64,000 bases of DNA from Siphonodentalium dalli (taxonomy: Eukaryota; Mollusca; Scaphopoda; Gadilida; Siphonodentaliidae), in assembly GCA_032622095.1 (NCBI GenBank), contig CP136068.1, forward strand, positions 799,607-863,606. The letters run 5' to 3'. This document shows positions 21,398 through 34,348 of the stretch, one piece after another. The position numbers were made by a program, and so were the translations under genes. The notes under the pieces were generated by a model. That model ran no database searches. It was not told the origin of the DNA and saw nothing but the letters and a program-made list of their open reading frames with translations. The first letter of the stretch is position 1. Every line of letters starts with the position of its first letter.

Positions 21398-21883
21398 TCT
21401 CAACCCATTGTACAAGGACATAAATATATCGTGGATTTATCTATGCATTGCACATTTGAATACAATTACCGTTCAGTTACCTTATCGTGTGTAGGTGGGG
21501 ACTGATTTCTCATTTTAATATATATTTACTATCTGAACGGACATGGCGCATTTGAACCAAAATACTGGTGTATACTGTAGTGGGGGTAATATAGGTCGCC
21601 AAATACACGAAATACCTATACATACTCTACAAAATCTAAGCATAAGCAGAGCGAGTTTCAGCTGTTTTCTGTGTTTCGCAAAGAAGTGACGCAAACGCTC
21701 TTTATTCAATCCGTATAATAAACAGACTACAATTTGACACATTTTTGTTACAAAGTTAAAAATTTCAACCTACCTCCGGGTTTAGATCCCGACAACAATC
21801 CCAATTATTGGGATAAATATTCCCTTGCCCCGACGGGCCGACCCTTCGATCTGTTGAAAAATTTCAAACAAAGGTTTTCTTAA

Positions 21884-22269
21884 AGCTACTCAAACCGATC
21901 AGACGGTCCCCATATCATAACGTTACAACAAGAACATTTCTTCAAAATACGCTTTTGTTATCAGAATCGATTAATTACAACAAAATAATGCTAACTGCTG
22001 TCAATTATAGTATACAATTTTGGACGCATTACCACTTGATTTTAGAGTTAAGCATCTTCATCCGTAATTTTGCCCGAGACCGTCGGTTTGATGACTCTTT
22101 ACTGGGCCACAAACAATTACATAATTCAAGAAATAACAATCTTCAAAAATCGATATCTGATCACTCTGCGCTTTGATGGTGGGTTCCTCGATTCGAATCA
22201 AATATTTTGTTTTACCCCCGAAGCCAAACAAAATAGTAACTTGGGAGCGTTAATTCGGATTATGCATCT
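21884..22269. mobile_element. TTAA MITE (AGGTACTCAATCC family), copy 5, diverged
   Basis: TTAA at 21880-21883 and 22270-22273. Ends AGCTACTCAAACCGATCAGA and degenerate TCGGATTATGCAT. The interior holds CACTTGATTTTAGAGTTA and GGGTTCCTCGATTCGAATC. The two overlapping plus-strand ORFs are shadows. Confidence 0.75.
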
Positions 22270-22279
22270 TTAATATGAC

Positions 22280-23680
22280 TAAATACTCCCCAACTAAAAT
22301 AATGGACAATGCGGTATTATATCGAACTGAAAGTACATGTAGGACAATATTAGACCCTTGGTCTAAATCATACATTTTACACCGAATATTGGTTGGACAT
22401 TTTAACTATATAATATGAACATAAGCTAGCTTAATTAACGAACCAAAGCTGACTAACATGGGTGCCCGTTTGGTGGGGTGGGGCAATTAACTTTTAGTGT
22501 GCTCATTCAACCAGTAAAACTGATGTTGTGATGTGGCATAGCAGCTGAAACGACGATAAACCTCTATCAACCGACCAACATGGATGTCCACGTGGCTTCA
22601 ATCTCACATGATTGAATAATTTTACAACTGGTACTTCAAGTTCATAAAGTTAGAAATATTCTAAATGTGGCCATTTGTTGGTCTAGTTACAACATATTTT
22701 CCACTGAATACCAAAGTTAGGGGGGTCAATCAATCCCATAAACCCTCCCACCAATTATGTGGTTCTAAACCCAGCTCATAAATCAACCCACAAGGTTAAC
22801 AGTTCACATATATACGGTACATATGGGTAAATCTCATATTTCTGCCCCTATTTGAATCAAATATAAAACGAGAGGGCGATCACGATCGGCAGATGTTTAA
22901 CCCATACCTTTGCGATAGCGATTAGCTATAACTGATAATTGGTCAAAGATATGATCACAGTAATACATATATCAGTACTTAAACATAAAATCAAAAGCTC
23001 ATATTATATAATTTGTCTTAATAAGGGGTTAAAGTATTTGGGGTGGGGTGAGTCGTTTTAAATCTCATAACTCTGTCCCTATTCACACAAGGACCTCTCA
23101 CTGTGAGATCCAATGGTTTAGCCATTAATCAATTTGACAGATAGGATAAATAATTATCCAGCCAGCAGGTTGTGTATCTTTACCTTCATACAACCACCCC
23201 CTAGAGCTTTGTAACATATGTCATCACTCAATTAATTACAGATTTCGCTTGGAATGACATCTATTAAAGGTACAATCATATAGTCTGGATATTGGATATT
23301 GATATCATTATATTACATGCAACTATTGCAATAAAATCGGCCTATTTTCAAAACAGGACATCATACCTAATTAATGATATACAAGTAAACAAATTAGTGT
23401 CAATGACAATTTTTTTTTAATTAAATAATTTTGTTATTATTATAAAAGTTTTTTTAAATTTTTTGCCTGTTAAATTGAGCGAGGAAATTCAAGATAAATT
23501 TAAAAAAAAAATTAAAATTTGGAATTAAAAAAAAGGGGTCATAACTCCTTTAAAATAAATCGGATCAAACCCATATTCGAACTTGATCTGTATTTTGGGC
23601 TGACAATCTCACATATCAAATTTGTTGTCAATCAGATAAACAAAAATGTGAGTTTTGGCAGCATGCGTGAATTATAAGTA
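22280..23680. other. No gene seen; AT-rich intergenic DNA
   Basis: There is no reading frame with coding character. It contains A/T homopolymer-rich sequence at 23410-23535, and GTCAATGACAAT motifs (23400 and 23690) that belong to the ends of the next element. Confidence 0.5.
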
Positions 23681-25150
23681 ATGAAAGTGTCAATGACAAT
23701 GTAGCTCAACTTGGAAAGGGAATAATTTAATGTGTTACTGTCGATGGAGTTATTAGGAATGTGGAAAGTTGAATGTCTAATACTAGTTTATCAACATGAA
23801 GATATATATATATATACATGTATATAAAAGTAACATCTAAGATGGTTGCTGGCGGCTATGTTTTCCAACAATTCAAAAACATTTGATAGCTTTAGTCATG
23901 CAAAGAGTAGAATCCAAAATGGCCGCTGGCAGCCATGTTGTATTGCCGAATAACCCCAAAATGACTCAATCCCATCTACATGTCAATTTCAACAGCCATG
24001 ACAAATTGTATGATGATCAGACTAAAGGTACGACATGTAGCCCATGCTAAAGGATTTAGTCATACAAAGACTAAAATCTAAGATGGCTGCCAGTGGCCAT
24101 GTTTTTTGGCCGAATGACCCCAAAATAACTCGTTCCCATCTACAAGTCAATATTAACACCCACGACAAATGTCATGATGATCAGATGAACAGTACGACCT
24201 GTAGCCCGTGCTAATGGATTGAATTATTAAATCCAAGATGGCCGCTGGCAGCCATGTTTTTTGTCCTAATGACCCCAAAATGACTCGTTCCCATCTACAT
24301 TCCAATTTCAACAGCCATGACAATTTTTATGATGATCAGACAAAGGTACGACCTGTAGCCCGTGCTAAAGGATTTAGTCATACAAAGAGTAAACTCCAAG
24401 ATGGCAGCTGGCGGTCATGTATTTTGGCCGAATGACCCAAAAATGACTCGTTCCCATCTACATGTCATTGTTAACATCCATGACAAATTTTATGATGATC
24501 CGACCAAAGGTACTACCTGTAGCCCGTGTCAAAGGATTTAGTCATGCAAAGAGTAAAATCTAAGATGGCTGCCGGCGGCCATGTTTTTTGGCCAAATGAC
24601 CCCAAAATTACTCGTTCCCATCTACATGTCAATATTAAAATCCATGACAAATTTCATGACAATAAGACGAACAGTACGGCCTGTAGCCCGTGCTAATGGA
24701 TTTAATTTTTAAAACCAAGATGGCCGCTGGCGGCCATGTTTTTTATTCCGAATGACCCCAAAATTACTCGTTCCCATCTACATGTCAATGTGAACATCCA
24801 TGACAAATTTCATAATAATCGGACCAAAGGTACGAACTCTAGCCCGTGCTAAAGGAAATTGTTGACGAATCACGCACACACACGCACGACGGATACCAAG
24901 CCATGGCAATAGCTCAAGTTGAGCTAAAAAGGGCCATAACTCTGTAAAAAAAATCTTGGATCAAACCCATATTCGAACTCGAACTGTATTTTGGGATATG
25001 AAACCTATATATATACTGTACAAAATTTGGTTTCGATCAAATAGAAAATGTTAGAGTTATCGCATTATGCCTAAAGTGTCTACGTAGGGACAGACGTACC
25101 CGGTACAGATGGAAGGACGAACGACGAGTGGCCAAACATTGACAATAAGT
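23680..25150 (+). mobile_element. Element with internal AAGATGGCCGCTGG tandem array, copy A
   Basis: It starts AAAGTGTCAATGACAATGTA with GCTCAACTT and ends with ATGGCAATAGCTCAAGTTGA and a GACGGA-rich stretch. Between 23835 and 24860 lie about seven units of 154-167 bp. Each has AAGATGGCCGCTGGCGGCCA, 'GAATGACCCCAAAATGACTC', 'GTTCCCATCTACATGTCAA', 'TGACAAATTT' and 'ACGACCTGTAGCCCGTGCTA'. The same ends and units recur at 36280-37985. The family is reminiscent of dispersed repeats in bivalve genomes (from memory). ORFs inside are shadows. Confidence 0.8.
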
Positions 25151-25680
25151 GTACCATACTATGGTATACATGTAGGTACCGGTACACATACACTTTTTAT
25201 CTCATGTAGAGTACTTGAAAAATATATCAAACCTGGTGTGCCCCTTTAATATTTCTATTTACATTTGTAATCAATTGAAATCAATGTCAAAAAAGCTTTC
25301 CATTAATATATAAATAAAACAAACTAGACCTACAGTTCTAAAAGTGTTATGAACAATTATTTTGTTTTCATAGACTGATACAGAGCTTTCAAGTTTAAAA
25401 AAAATTTAAAACCAAAGTTGTCTTCCCATGCAACCAACAAAATTCCAAAAACTCTACTAAACACAATCACATTATTAACTGCCAATAGTAATGCTATTAA
25501 ACAATAAAACCAGATTACATGTATGCCTTTAAGATGCACAATATATTGTCAATAACACTCACCAGTGGGTGCTAAAAATACATGTAAGGTTATTGGCGTT
25601 TAAAGCTGTTATCTCAGCGTTGAAAACGCACCCAATGCTGCTATTTGCGGTTATGTGTGCAGCAGATATGTGTAACACTA

Positions 25681-25865
25681 AAGGTAGGTACTCAATCTGA
25701 TCAGACCGTCATAAATTACTATTTCTTTGGCTTCGGGTTTAACAAATAATTTATTCGAGTCGAGGAACCTACCCATCAACGCTCAGTGTGACAAGATATC
25801 ATTTTTTGAAGTTTTGTTATATCTATTGTTTGTGGCCCAGAACACGCTGTCAAATGGATTACCCA
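25681..25865 (+). mobile_element. TTAA MITE fragment, copy 6 (left half)
   Basis: GGTACTCAATCTGATCAGAC, TTCTTTGGCTTCGGG, GAGTCGAGGAACC and GGCCCAGAACACGCTGTCAA in family order. The sequence stops about half way, so the right arm is missing. Confidence 0.7.
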
Positions 25866-25869
25866 GTAT

Positions 25870-28430
25870 ATGTCTGCCCGAGTCGTCAATGATCCAGTCA
25901 TTCGCGCAGACATTTGTTTAATACAGTTCTTTATGCCAAATTTTTAATTTGTTTATGAATAGAACCTGGTGTGAAATTGTCTACAGTGGAGGTTACGAGC
26001 AGTTTACCTCATCAAAATACAAACCATTAATAGAACCATGCATATATGGCATCAGTACTGACAGTAGCTCGCAGACGAGTATGAATCGCCACACCGTAGC
26101 ATTTCAACCAGGGCTCTGCTCAATGCTCATAATTAATTTTATGACCCAATGTATATTTGTTTTTATTTGATAATTTATGCAATAAGAGCAAATACGTCTC
26201 AATAGAAATATGCATTTTTTCAAGACTGTGAGGACAATAATCGAATGGATCATCCGGACGATACAGACACTGTGAAATAACATCAACCCCAAGAACATTA
26301 ACATATTTAGGATATTAAATACCTTCCAACGGTGCACATACATGTACAAACCAACTAACAGAGCCATAAATATGACTTGTAAGTTAAATACCGTACCGAA
26401 TCAACAGATATATATATACATGTATATAGGCCTATCATTACATGTACATGTATACATGTATGTAGATTTTGTGATCAATCAGTTTATTGCCCAATATCGT
26501 GCATCTATCAATTCGGTCGATTTATCTTGATATACGGAGCGCACAGACTCTCTTTTCTTGTGCTTTTACTCAATGAGGTTAAATTTTATGATTTAGCCTT
26601 GAATCATTTCGTTTTCAAGTAGAGTTAATCTTGATTTTCAATTTAGTTCCATGGTTTACGAAAAACGTGCTATCAACACGCATGTCAGTGTTCGTGTTAG
26701 TTAATTTTATCATAACAAACCGCGGGTCGAGGGGTGGAGCTTATTCAGCTTAATCTTATATCAAGATGGCCGCAGCTGTTACCAGACGTCTATTGAAACA
26801 AGAGAGCTGTCAATCAAGACTAGATTTTAAATGTATTCGCATTTCAATTTCCAATGCAATTTCCAATTTACAATGAAAATACATGTAATTGGTAGGGAAT
26901 GCGATAAAAAATCTACCCAATGCTGCACCAGGACTGGGTACATACCACAAGTGTACTCTATAAACATGGCCATATGGTATGCTATATGGAGAGTCGTGCA
27001 TGCAGATTAAATGTCCTGTGGCTTCACACCAGTGATACTAGTATGTCCTCAAAATATATGGCAGTGTCAACACTGCGGATTACCGGTACAAATGTACATG
27101 TACATGTTCAAAATACTACTACATGTAATTGGTCAGCTAATATAATTATGCAGCTACATGTACATGCTTACAGCTAGTTCAATTTGTGCAATAAATGGGC
27201 TCGGGGCCACCGGGTGGACCATATGCATTCGATACATATTTCAATTCAATCATGGCTTCAAAACATGCATTTGTGCTGACAAATTTTACACCACAGTTAG
27301 AATTGCTATATCTATGTTAATAGAAAAACTTTGGGTGCCTAAACCTTGACGCACAGAAACAAAATGTCAACATAATTATTGTGCTCTGCATGGCGAAAAG
27401 AGTCCACGTGGGGCGCGCACACATCGCAGGATGTTGTTTTCGCCCTTGCATGGATATGCATTCATCCAGTTGAAATAACTGTACTTGAGTCAGATTAAGT
27501 AAACCGCTATGAATATATATGCATGTACATGTTGTATGTTAGCAATATTAAGCGCAAGATCCGCCCTTGATAACTTGAACAAATAAGGTTCATTGGATAC
27601 AATTGAAAAAAAAAATTGTCTTTGTTTGAAAACAGATCACTGAGATCAGCAGACTGTTACAGTACAAGCGTGACACCAAATATTTTGTTATGTTTGTGCA
27701 GAAATAGTAATTTTATCAAGAGAGTTAATAAGTCAGTGTAACATGTACATGTATGTAAGACAAATCAGCGATGCATATATATATTAACTTCTATAAATTA
27801 AATTTGAAATCCAGTCACCATATATCTTCGAAAGGTTTGTGTATTGTCAGTCACAATAACATAAGTCGTCATGTTACTGTGCCGTTTACATATTGGAATA
27901 AAATATATTAAATGCATTTTGCCTTTATATGTTCATGTAATGTCAGTCACTCAAACACTGAACTATTTGAACGATGCCATCTGATCGCTTGACTAAACTC
28001 GGAACAATACAATATTTGCACACATACACATGTACATGTACATGTAGCAGTAAGAGTTTATAAAAATAACTAATATGACAAGAGGCTAATTACATATTAG
28101 GATATTCATCAGATTGATCAATAACAGATCTACTGTACTACCGGTACATTACTAAACTGTCGGCCAGTAAAGATTCATCGTGAATCCAGTGTACCGCTAT
28201 ACATGTACATTTCAAATAATACATGTATCGTATTGCATCATATTTATCGCAATATGGGAAATAATAGAAGTTCTGAAGATGGGCATGTGCATAAGAGCAA
28301 TATCTGCAAATGCAGCAATGTTCTCTCAACTTCTCAAGTACTGTATACATGTTAAGAAGGCAACCTACAAGTTAATTTAAAAAAATTCTCGTTTAGTACA
28401 CCGAGTACTGACTTTACCGGGTAGTTGGGA
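25870..28430. other. No gene seen; microsatellite-rich intergenic DNA
   Basis: Many ACATGT/TACATG microsatellite patches occur, for example 26440-26463, 27090-27110 and 28025-28046. No frame has convincing coding character. A TTATCAAATAAAAACAAATA stretch at 26155-26180 (minus) resembles the LINE-like tail at 14030 and may be another 3' end. Confidence 0.45.
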
Positions 28431-29129
28431 TAATAAGCTCAGAGGCGGACTGGCCGATCGGGAGACCAGAAAAAATCCTGATGGGCCCGAGGCCGTGGGG
28501 TATATGTGGTTGGGCCGCAAATGAAACCGATGTGGGCCGCCACATGTGTTGTTTAACCAGCCTAATTGGCTAATCGTAATTTTGTCATTAAATGAATTGT
28601 CAGCATCATATAACACCACGTAAAGACCCCGTTAATCTCGAGATTTTTACAGCAACTCCCAGCTGTAAATCCCGAAAAAAATTCACGCACACCTCATATT
28701 AATTGCAAATAATTAAAATAGCGTTTTTTCTAACGTTCAAAGTTTTCAATTATGGATATGCTCCGACAAGGCACGAGTTTTGTCGAACCATCTTATTAGA
28801 TTTGTCCAATTAGATTTGTCGCTTAATCTACGCATGTGTGCCGGAAGTTTAGTCATGGTATGAATGATCCGCTTTGCCCACAGCACATCTTTTTACAGTC
28901 TGGGGCATTACGTGGGTGCCCTATCGAATTTAGCAAATTGTCATATTGTATTATTCCACACATGTATTGTGGAAATATATAAAAACTAACCCAACACGAA
29001 ACGACCTTATTCTAAAATACCGATAGATAAGGAATAATTTGATAGTATTGAAATAACAAGAGATGGACTGTCGTCCGGTGGATACCCCCTCGTGGCATAC
29101 CGCCTAGTGTGGGCACATCTATAACTTAT

Positions 29130-30350
29130 CATGGCTATACTCAGACATATGGACCCAGAAATCAGCATTTTCATATAAACAAAGATGAATAACTATGGAA
29201 CAAAAAACCGAAACAAACATTTGAATGTGCCACTACATGTATATGTCCTCATATTGGTGAACATCCATACAAAATTTCATTGAGATCCGAACATTACTGT
29301 TCAAGTTATGAGCTGAACAGACATCGGATGGACCAAACAGCCAACATTTCCAGATAAACAAAGATGAATAACTCTATAATGGAAAAGCGGAACAGAACAA
29401 TGGAACCCCCTGTTGAATGTCCTCATAGCAGTGAACATCCATACCAAATTCCATTGAGATCCCAGCACAACTGTTGAAGTTAAGACATGAACAGACACCA
29501 GACGGACCAATAAGCCATCATTTCCAGATGAACAAAGATGTATAACTCATTTTAATGTCCTCATAGTTGTAAACATCCATACCAAATTTCATTGAGATCC
29601 CAGCAAAACTATTGAAATTACGACATGAATAGACACCAGACAGACCAAAAAGCCAACATTTCCAGATAAACAAAGATGAATAACTCTAGAATGGAAAATC
29701 CGAACAAAACGATGGAACACTCTATTGATTGCCCTGATAGTAGTGAACATCCATACACAATTTCATTGAGATCCGAGCACTACTGTTCAAGTTATGACAT
29801 GAACAGACACCAGGCAGACAAAAAATCCAACATTTCAAGATAAACAAAGATGGATAACTCTAGAATGGAAAATCCGAACAAAACGATGGAACACTCTATT
29901 GAATGCCCTGATAGTAGTGAACATCCATACAAAATTTCAGTGAGATCCGAGCACTACTGTTCAAGTTATGACATGAACAGACACCAGACGGACCAAAAAT
30001 CCAACACTTCAAGATACTAGTAAACAAAGATGAATAACTCTAGAATGGAAAATCCGAACAAAACAATGGAACCCTCTATTTAATGTCCTCATACAGGGTA
30101 GTTGTGAACATCCACACTAAATTTGGTTGAGATCCCCCCACAACTGTTGAAGTTACGATATGAACAGACACCAGACGGACCAAAAAGCCACTATTCCAGA
30201 TAAACAAAGATGAATAACTCTAGAATGGAAAATCCGAACAAAACGATGGAACCCTCCATTTAATGTGCTCACAGTAGTGAACATCCAACCTAATTTCATT
30301 GAGATCCGAGCACTTCTGTTCAAGTTATGACATGAACAGACATAGGACGG
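29130..30350 (+). repeat. Tandem array, about seven units of roughly 172 bp, inside a hAT element
   Basis: GAACAGACACCAGACGGACC recurs near 29309, 29489, 29626, 29800, 29972, 30163 and 30334. Units share ATAAACAAAGATGAATAACT, 'TGGAAAATCCGAACAAAAC', 'GTGAACATCCATAC' and 'TTTCATTGAGATCCGAGCAC'. Spacing varies from about 140 to 190 through small indels. Minus-strand ORFs across it are repeat shadows. Confidence 0.85.
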
Positions 30351-30883
30351 ACGTATGTACCATACACACAGACGGACGGACAGGTGCAAAAACAGTATAC
30401 CCCCATTTTTTCTTAAAAGGGGGTATAATAAAGGTGATCGGCTTTGCCCGGGCAATCCGCTTTGCCCGGGTTTCCCCTACAGTTTTCAAAATTTTCTCAC
30501 CCCGGGGCCCGGGCCGAAAAACCATGGACAGCCCGATGTGTCCTGGTCTCTTGTCTGTAGCCGTGTGCATTTGTCTGGAGTTAGACCGTTAGATGTTATA
30601 ATTTATGCAATTTTTTAGGTAAAAATAACTGAATGGTCTCATACAGGCAATATATAGAACCATGGTTTATGAATATATATATGATATTAGGCCAGAGCAC
30701 TGAGGTGCAAGGGGCTCCAAATGGAATTATGCAAAAACATGTATTTGGTCTGATTCCGATTCAAGGGGGGGGGGGGGGTGCAGTTGGAATTTCCCCAAGG
30801 TGGACACCCCCTGAACAGATTCTGATTCAAGGGGGTGCAGTTGGAGTTTCCCCAAGGTGGACATCCCCTGAACAGATTCTGAT

Positions 30884-31671
30884 TAGAGGTGCCACGATTA
30901 TTTATTTTGATAATCGATAATCGTTTGTCAATAATCGATTTATAATCGATTAATCATACCCAATATCAACAGTGGATGTACCGTATTCCGTAATATGGCC
31001 TATTGGGTGGGTGTTGAATCTGTTGATTAAAATACTTAGCTGATGCAATTTTTATGCTAATAATGTCCACCATAAACCACCGGTGATGACTAATGAGCAC
31101 AATGTACATGTACTTGTATTCAATACCACCACATATCTCGGCGATGTCAAATTGTCAAGGTTATAATAATTGTGAGTTCATTAGAACGAACATAACCATT
31201 AATTTCAGTGTTATGAATAGCCAAACATACAAACAATATAAGAATAGGAATGCATGACGGACTGCCGGCGGTTCCTAAAAAAGGAATCTAATGTCACAGA
31301 AACCATGTAAGTTTCAGCAAACTTCCAGAGTGGATAACAATCACAAAGGTGCCCCCCCCCCACCACCCAGAAATTTCAGAACTCAGAACAAGTTAAGTAA
31401 TTATAATAGTAATAGTGAGTTTCATTTAGCAGTCACCACACGATAAGTGATAGACTGTACTAGTAATATCTAAGTACTAGAATGCTCAGGTTGTCAGACT
31501 CTTTCTGATGCATGATCAAAGGTTGTTAAACTGTAAAACAAACACGGTATTCAATAATACCCAGCACGTCATCAGAAATAAATAACAGAGATTAATCGAC
31601 TATGGAAATGGTAATTGATTATCGGCTTTATCAACGGTTCATCGATTATACGATTAATCGTGGCACCCCTA
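30884..31671. mobile_element. 788-bp hAT-type MITE nested in the 28440-31759 element
   Basis: The ends TAGAGGTGCCACGATTA and TAATCGTGGCACCCCTA are inverted. The flanks ATTCTGAT (30876-30883 and 31672-31679) are identical 8-bp duplications. Subterminal ATAATCGAT runs occur at both ends. It interrupts the GATTCNRGGGGG part of the outer element. A related right end lies at 35990-36181. There is no coding capacity. Confidence 0.9.
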
Positions 31672-31759
31672 ATTCTGATTCCAGGGGGGGGGGGGCGGTG
31701 CAGATGGGCCGGTATTATATTCATTTCCCGGGCCGGTTTTTTGGCCCAGTCTGCCTCTG

Positions 31760-32400
31760 AATACGCTACATGTTGATAATGATGGATAATGCAATGTTCT
31801 TTTGCAAATACCACCCTTCAAACTATCTAGTGTCATACAATGTACATGTACTGGTATGGTACATGACAATTTTGTTTAACTTTTAGAAATTGAGATTGTT
31901 TGAAAACTCATGGATAGGACACATCCTTAATTACATGTACATGTATGTGACTCATCTAACATGTACATGTAGATAACTACATGTACATGTATACAACTGC
32001 ATTTTAGTTTAACATGAACTCCATCTCCATCTCCAGTACATGTTGGTTCTGATATTTAGTGTACAGTGACATGTATCGTATTGTTGATCATGTTTCGCAA
32101 ATTCATATTGTATCGCTGATCATGTATCGCATCTCATATCTTACCGTGTCCAAACCGTGTATTGTTAAAAAAGCCCCACTGTACTGCCCTGTCAGAGTAA
32201 ATGACTCACTGAACCGGATTGGCACCCCACTGGCCAGGTAGACTTTCGGTAAGGACTTTAAATGTGGCTATCAAATGCAAGACAACCACTGAGAGGAGTG
32301 CATGGTTAAAACGCATGTAAACATAAACTGGTATGAAACAGTAACTTCCAGTACAAGTGCGTCAAGCTGTACATGTACATGTACATGTATGTAACTGTAT
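31760..32400. repeat. ACATGT microsatellite patches
   Basis: TGTACATGTACATGTACATG at 32371-32390 and ACATGTACATG at several places between 31840 and 31995. The 60-aa ORF at 32059 is not supported as a gene. Confidence 0.7.
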
Positions 32401-32407
32401 CAGCAGC

Positions 32408-32977
32408 AGTCAATGAATATAACCACGGTTTCTTTTAATACTGCATATAATGCAGTCACAGAACTGTTAATTATCATGGAGTTATGGTTTGACTGCAGTC
32501 ATAAATTCACATTAAATAACCCCAGTTACTTGGTCAATTACTTACCGGTAGGGCAGTACAGTCGTATGTTTACTATTAACTTTACATAGTCTGAGCTGGT
32601 TGTTTGAATAGCTGTATGTACATCAATATAGTGAATATTCCATACATTCTGTTTGTGCTTTGTATAATACAGTTCTGTTATATACAGGTAATACTTCATG
32701 CTTAGACATATTACCAATATGTACTTGTTTGGGTGAGTGAAAGCTACATGATGACGTTGTTCATCGAGTTTCGTTTAAATTGACATGACATTTATCAATG
32801 AATATAACCAGGGTTCTTTTTAAACTGCATATAATTATTTTGGAGTTATGGTTTGACTGCAGTCATAAACGCATATTAAATAATCCCAGTTACATGTACT
32901 TGGTTGATTACTTACATGCAGGCCAGTACAGTAGTATCTTTACTATTAACTTTACACAGTCTGAGCTAGTTCTTTGA
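32408..32977 (+). repeat. Tandem duplication, units about 385 bp apart
   Basis: Units 32408-32608 and 32795-32977 share TCAATGAATATAACCA, 'GGAGTTATGGTTTGACTGCA', 'CAGTCATAAA', 'ACTATTAACTTTACA' and 'AGTCTGAGCT'. The second copy carries small deletions. Confidence 0.75.
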
Positions 32978-32991
32978 AACTTTGAATGGCT

Positions 32992-33095
32992 TAGGGACCT
33001 GCGAATATTTGAGAATCGATATCGGGCACCCGATTCAAGATCGACACCGAATCGACCCACTGATTCAGATATTTTTGAATCGGTATTACTTTGGT
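32992..33095 (+). mobile_element. hAT-like terminus, TAGGGACCTGCGAATA
   Basis: TAGGGACCTGCGAATATTTG followed by runs of GAATCGATA and GAATCGGTATTACTTTGGTG. The same terminus lies inverted at 41341-41441. No partner end with a matching duplication was found. Confidence 0.45.
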
Positions 33096-33125
33096 GTAGT
33101 CTCGTTTTTTTGCGTCTAAATAACT

Positions 33126-33480
33126 AGTATCCACTTAACCACGGTGTGGTTAGCGTTGCCACCGTGGCCGAAATGCAACAACACTGCGTCTCCACTGGTT
33201 AACTACAGTTGGGCCGCAGTGTACTTGCCATTCAGCCATGGTGTAGTTGCAGCGTGTACGTTCATTAAACTGAAAAAAGATGATACAAACCACTGAAACC
33301 AGAAATATAACCACGGTGTACATGCCATTTGGCCGCATTGTAGTTGCCTTTCAGCCATGGTGTACCTGTACTTGCCGTTCGGCCGCAGTGTACTTGCCTT
33401 TCAACCGCAGCTACAAACGCTGACACCGCGGCCGAACGGCAAATACACAACGGTGCCAATGGACACTTGTTTTGTCAAGC
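33126..33480. mobile_element. Foldback MITE rich in CGGCCGCAGTGTACTTGCC, copy 1
   Basis: Shares order and sequence with 38215-38580: GTTAGCGTTGCCACCG, 'TCATTAAACTGAAAAAA', several 'TTCGGCCGCAGTGTACTTGCC' modules, 'GCCGAACGGCAAATACA' and 'GTGCCAATGGACACTTGTTT'. The left end here is eroded. ORFs are shadows. Confidence 0.7.
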
Positions 33481-33699
33481 GGGGTATCTGTAATCTGTAT
33501 CGACACTATGCAAATTCTGTACATGGTTCGTGATCGCTAGATGCGGAACTCAATTGATAACCTTATGTTTAGAACTTCATATATCCAATTCAGTTTATAT
33601 GAATACTAGCATATTAGCACGCCACTGGTCCTATGGCTTTGGTTGATTGATTAATTTTAGTTTTTCAAGGTAACCCCGTACATGCACGCCGACAGCATA

Positions 33700-33920
33700 C
33701 TGATGCCCGAAATATCATTTGCGGGTACCCATTTCAAGGTCAAGGTCACGTCGGGTGGACAATCTGACCGGACAAAAATATTCCACGTCCCGAGTTGACC
33801 AAACATAACAAATTTCGTTGATGCCGAAATATCGCCCAAGGTCATTTGCGGGTACCCATTTCAAGGACACGTTGGGTGGACAAAATAACCCGACAAAAAT
33901 ATTCCCCGTCCTGAGTTGAC
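33700..33920 (+). repeat. 118-bp tandem repeat, two units
   Basis: Units at 33702 and 33821 share CCGAAATATC, 'ATTTGCGGGTACCCATTTCA', 'CGTYGGGTGGACA' and 'GACAAAAATATTCC'. They end at the hAT insertion site. Confidence 0.8.
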
Positions 33921-33924
33921 CATA

Positions 33925-34313
33925 CAGATGCGGACTGGCTGATCGGGGGACCGGGAAATTTCCTGATGGGCCCGAGGCCCGGACAAATTCGAATTCCACG
34001 TGATTTTCTATCAAGCGAGAATCCGATGTTTTTTTACGGTTTGGGGGGGAGGTACTAGTATACCGGTATGTGGTTGGGCTGACCAACCACAACTTGGGCC
34101 GCAAATGAAACTGACGTGGGCCGCCACATGTGTTGTTTAACCAGCCGTGTATCCAATAAGATGGCACTCTTCTCACATAAATTCATGAAGTGAATTCCAT
34201 TTTACGACGGCGTCTGAGATTGTAATCATATTTGGAACCGTCACTAAACAAGAATATATTGAATCGGAAATTATTCCACATGTAAAATGTTTTACTTCGG
34301 ATAATGTGCACTG

Positions 34314-34348
<35 letters not shown>

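Larger units (their letters stand above)
28440..31759. mobile_element. 3.3 kb hAT-type non-autonomous element
   Basis: The left end CAGAGGCGGACTGGCCGATC and the right end GGCCCAGTCTGCCTCTG are inverted. The flanks AATAAGCT (28432-28439) and AATACGCT (31760-31767) form an 8-bp duplication with one change, as expected of the hAT superfamily. Inside are a 172-bp tandem array (29130-30350), GC-rich CCCGGGCC stretches (30440-30520) and a younger hAT insertion (30884-31671). The subterminal sequence matches the shorter copy at 33925-35081. No transposase frame is present. Confidence 0.85.
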
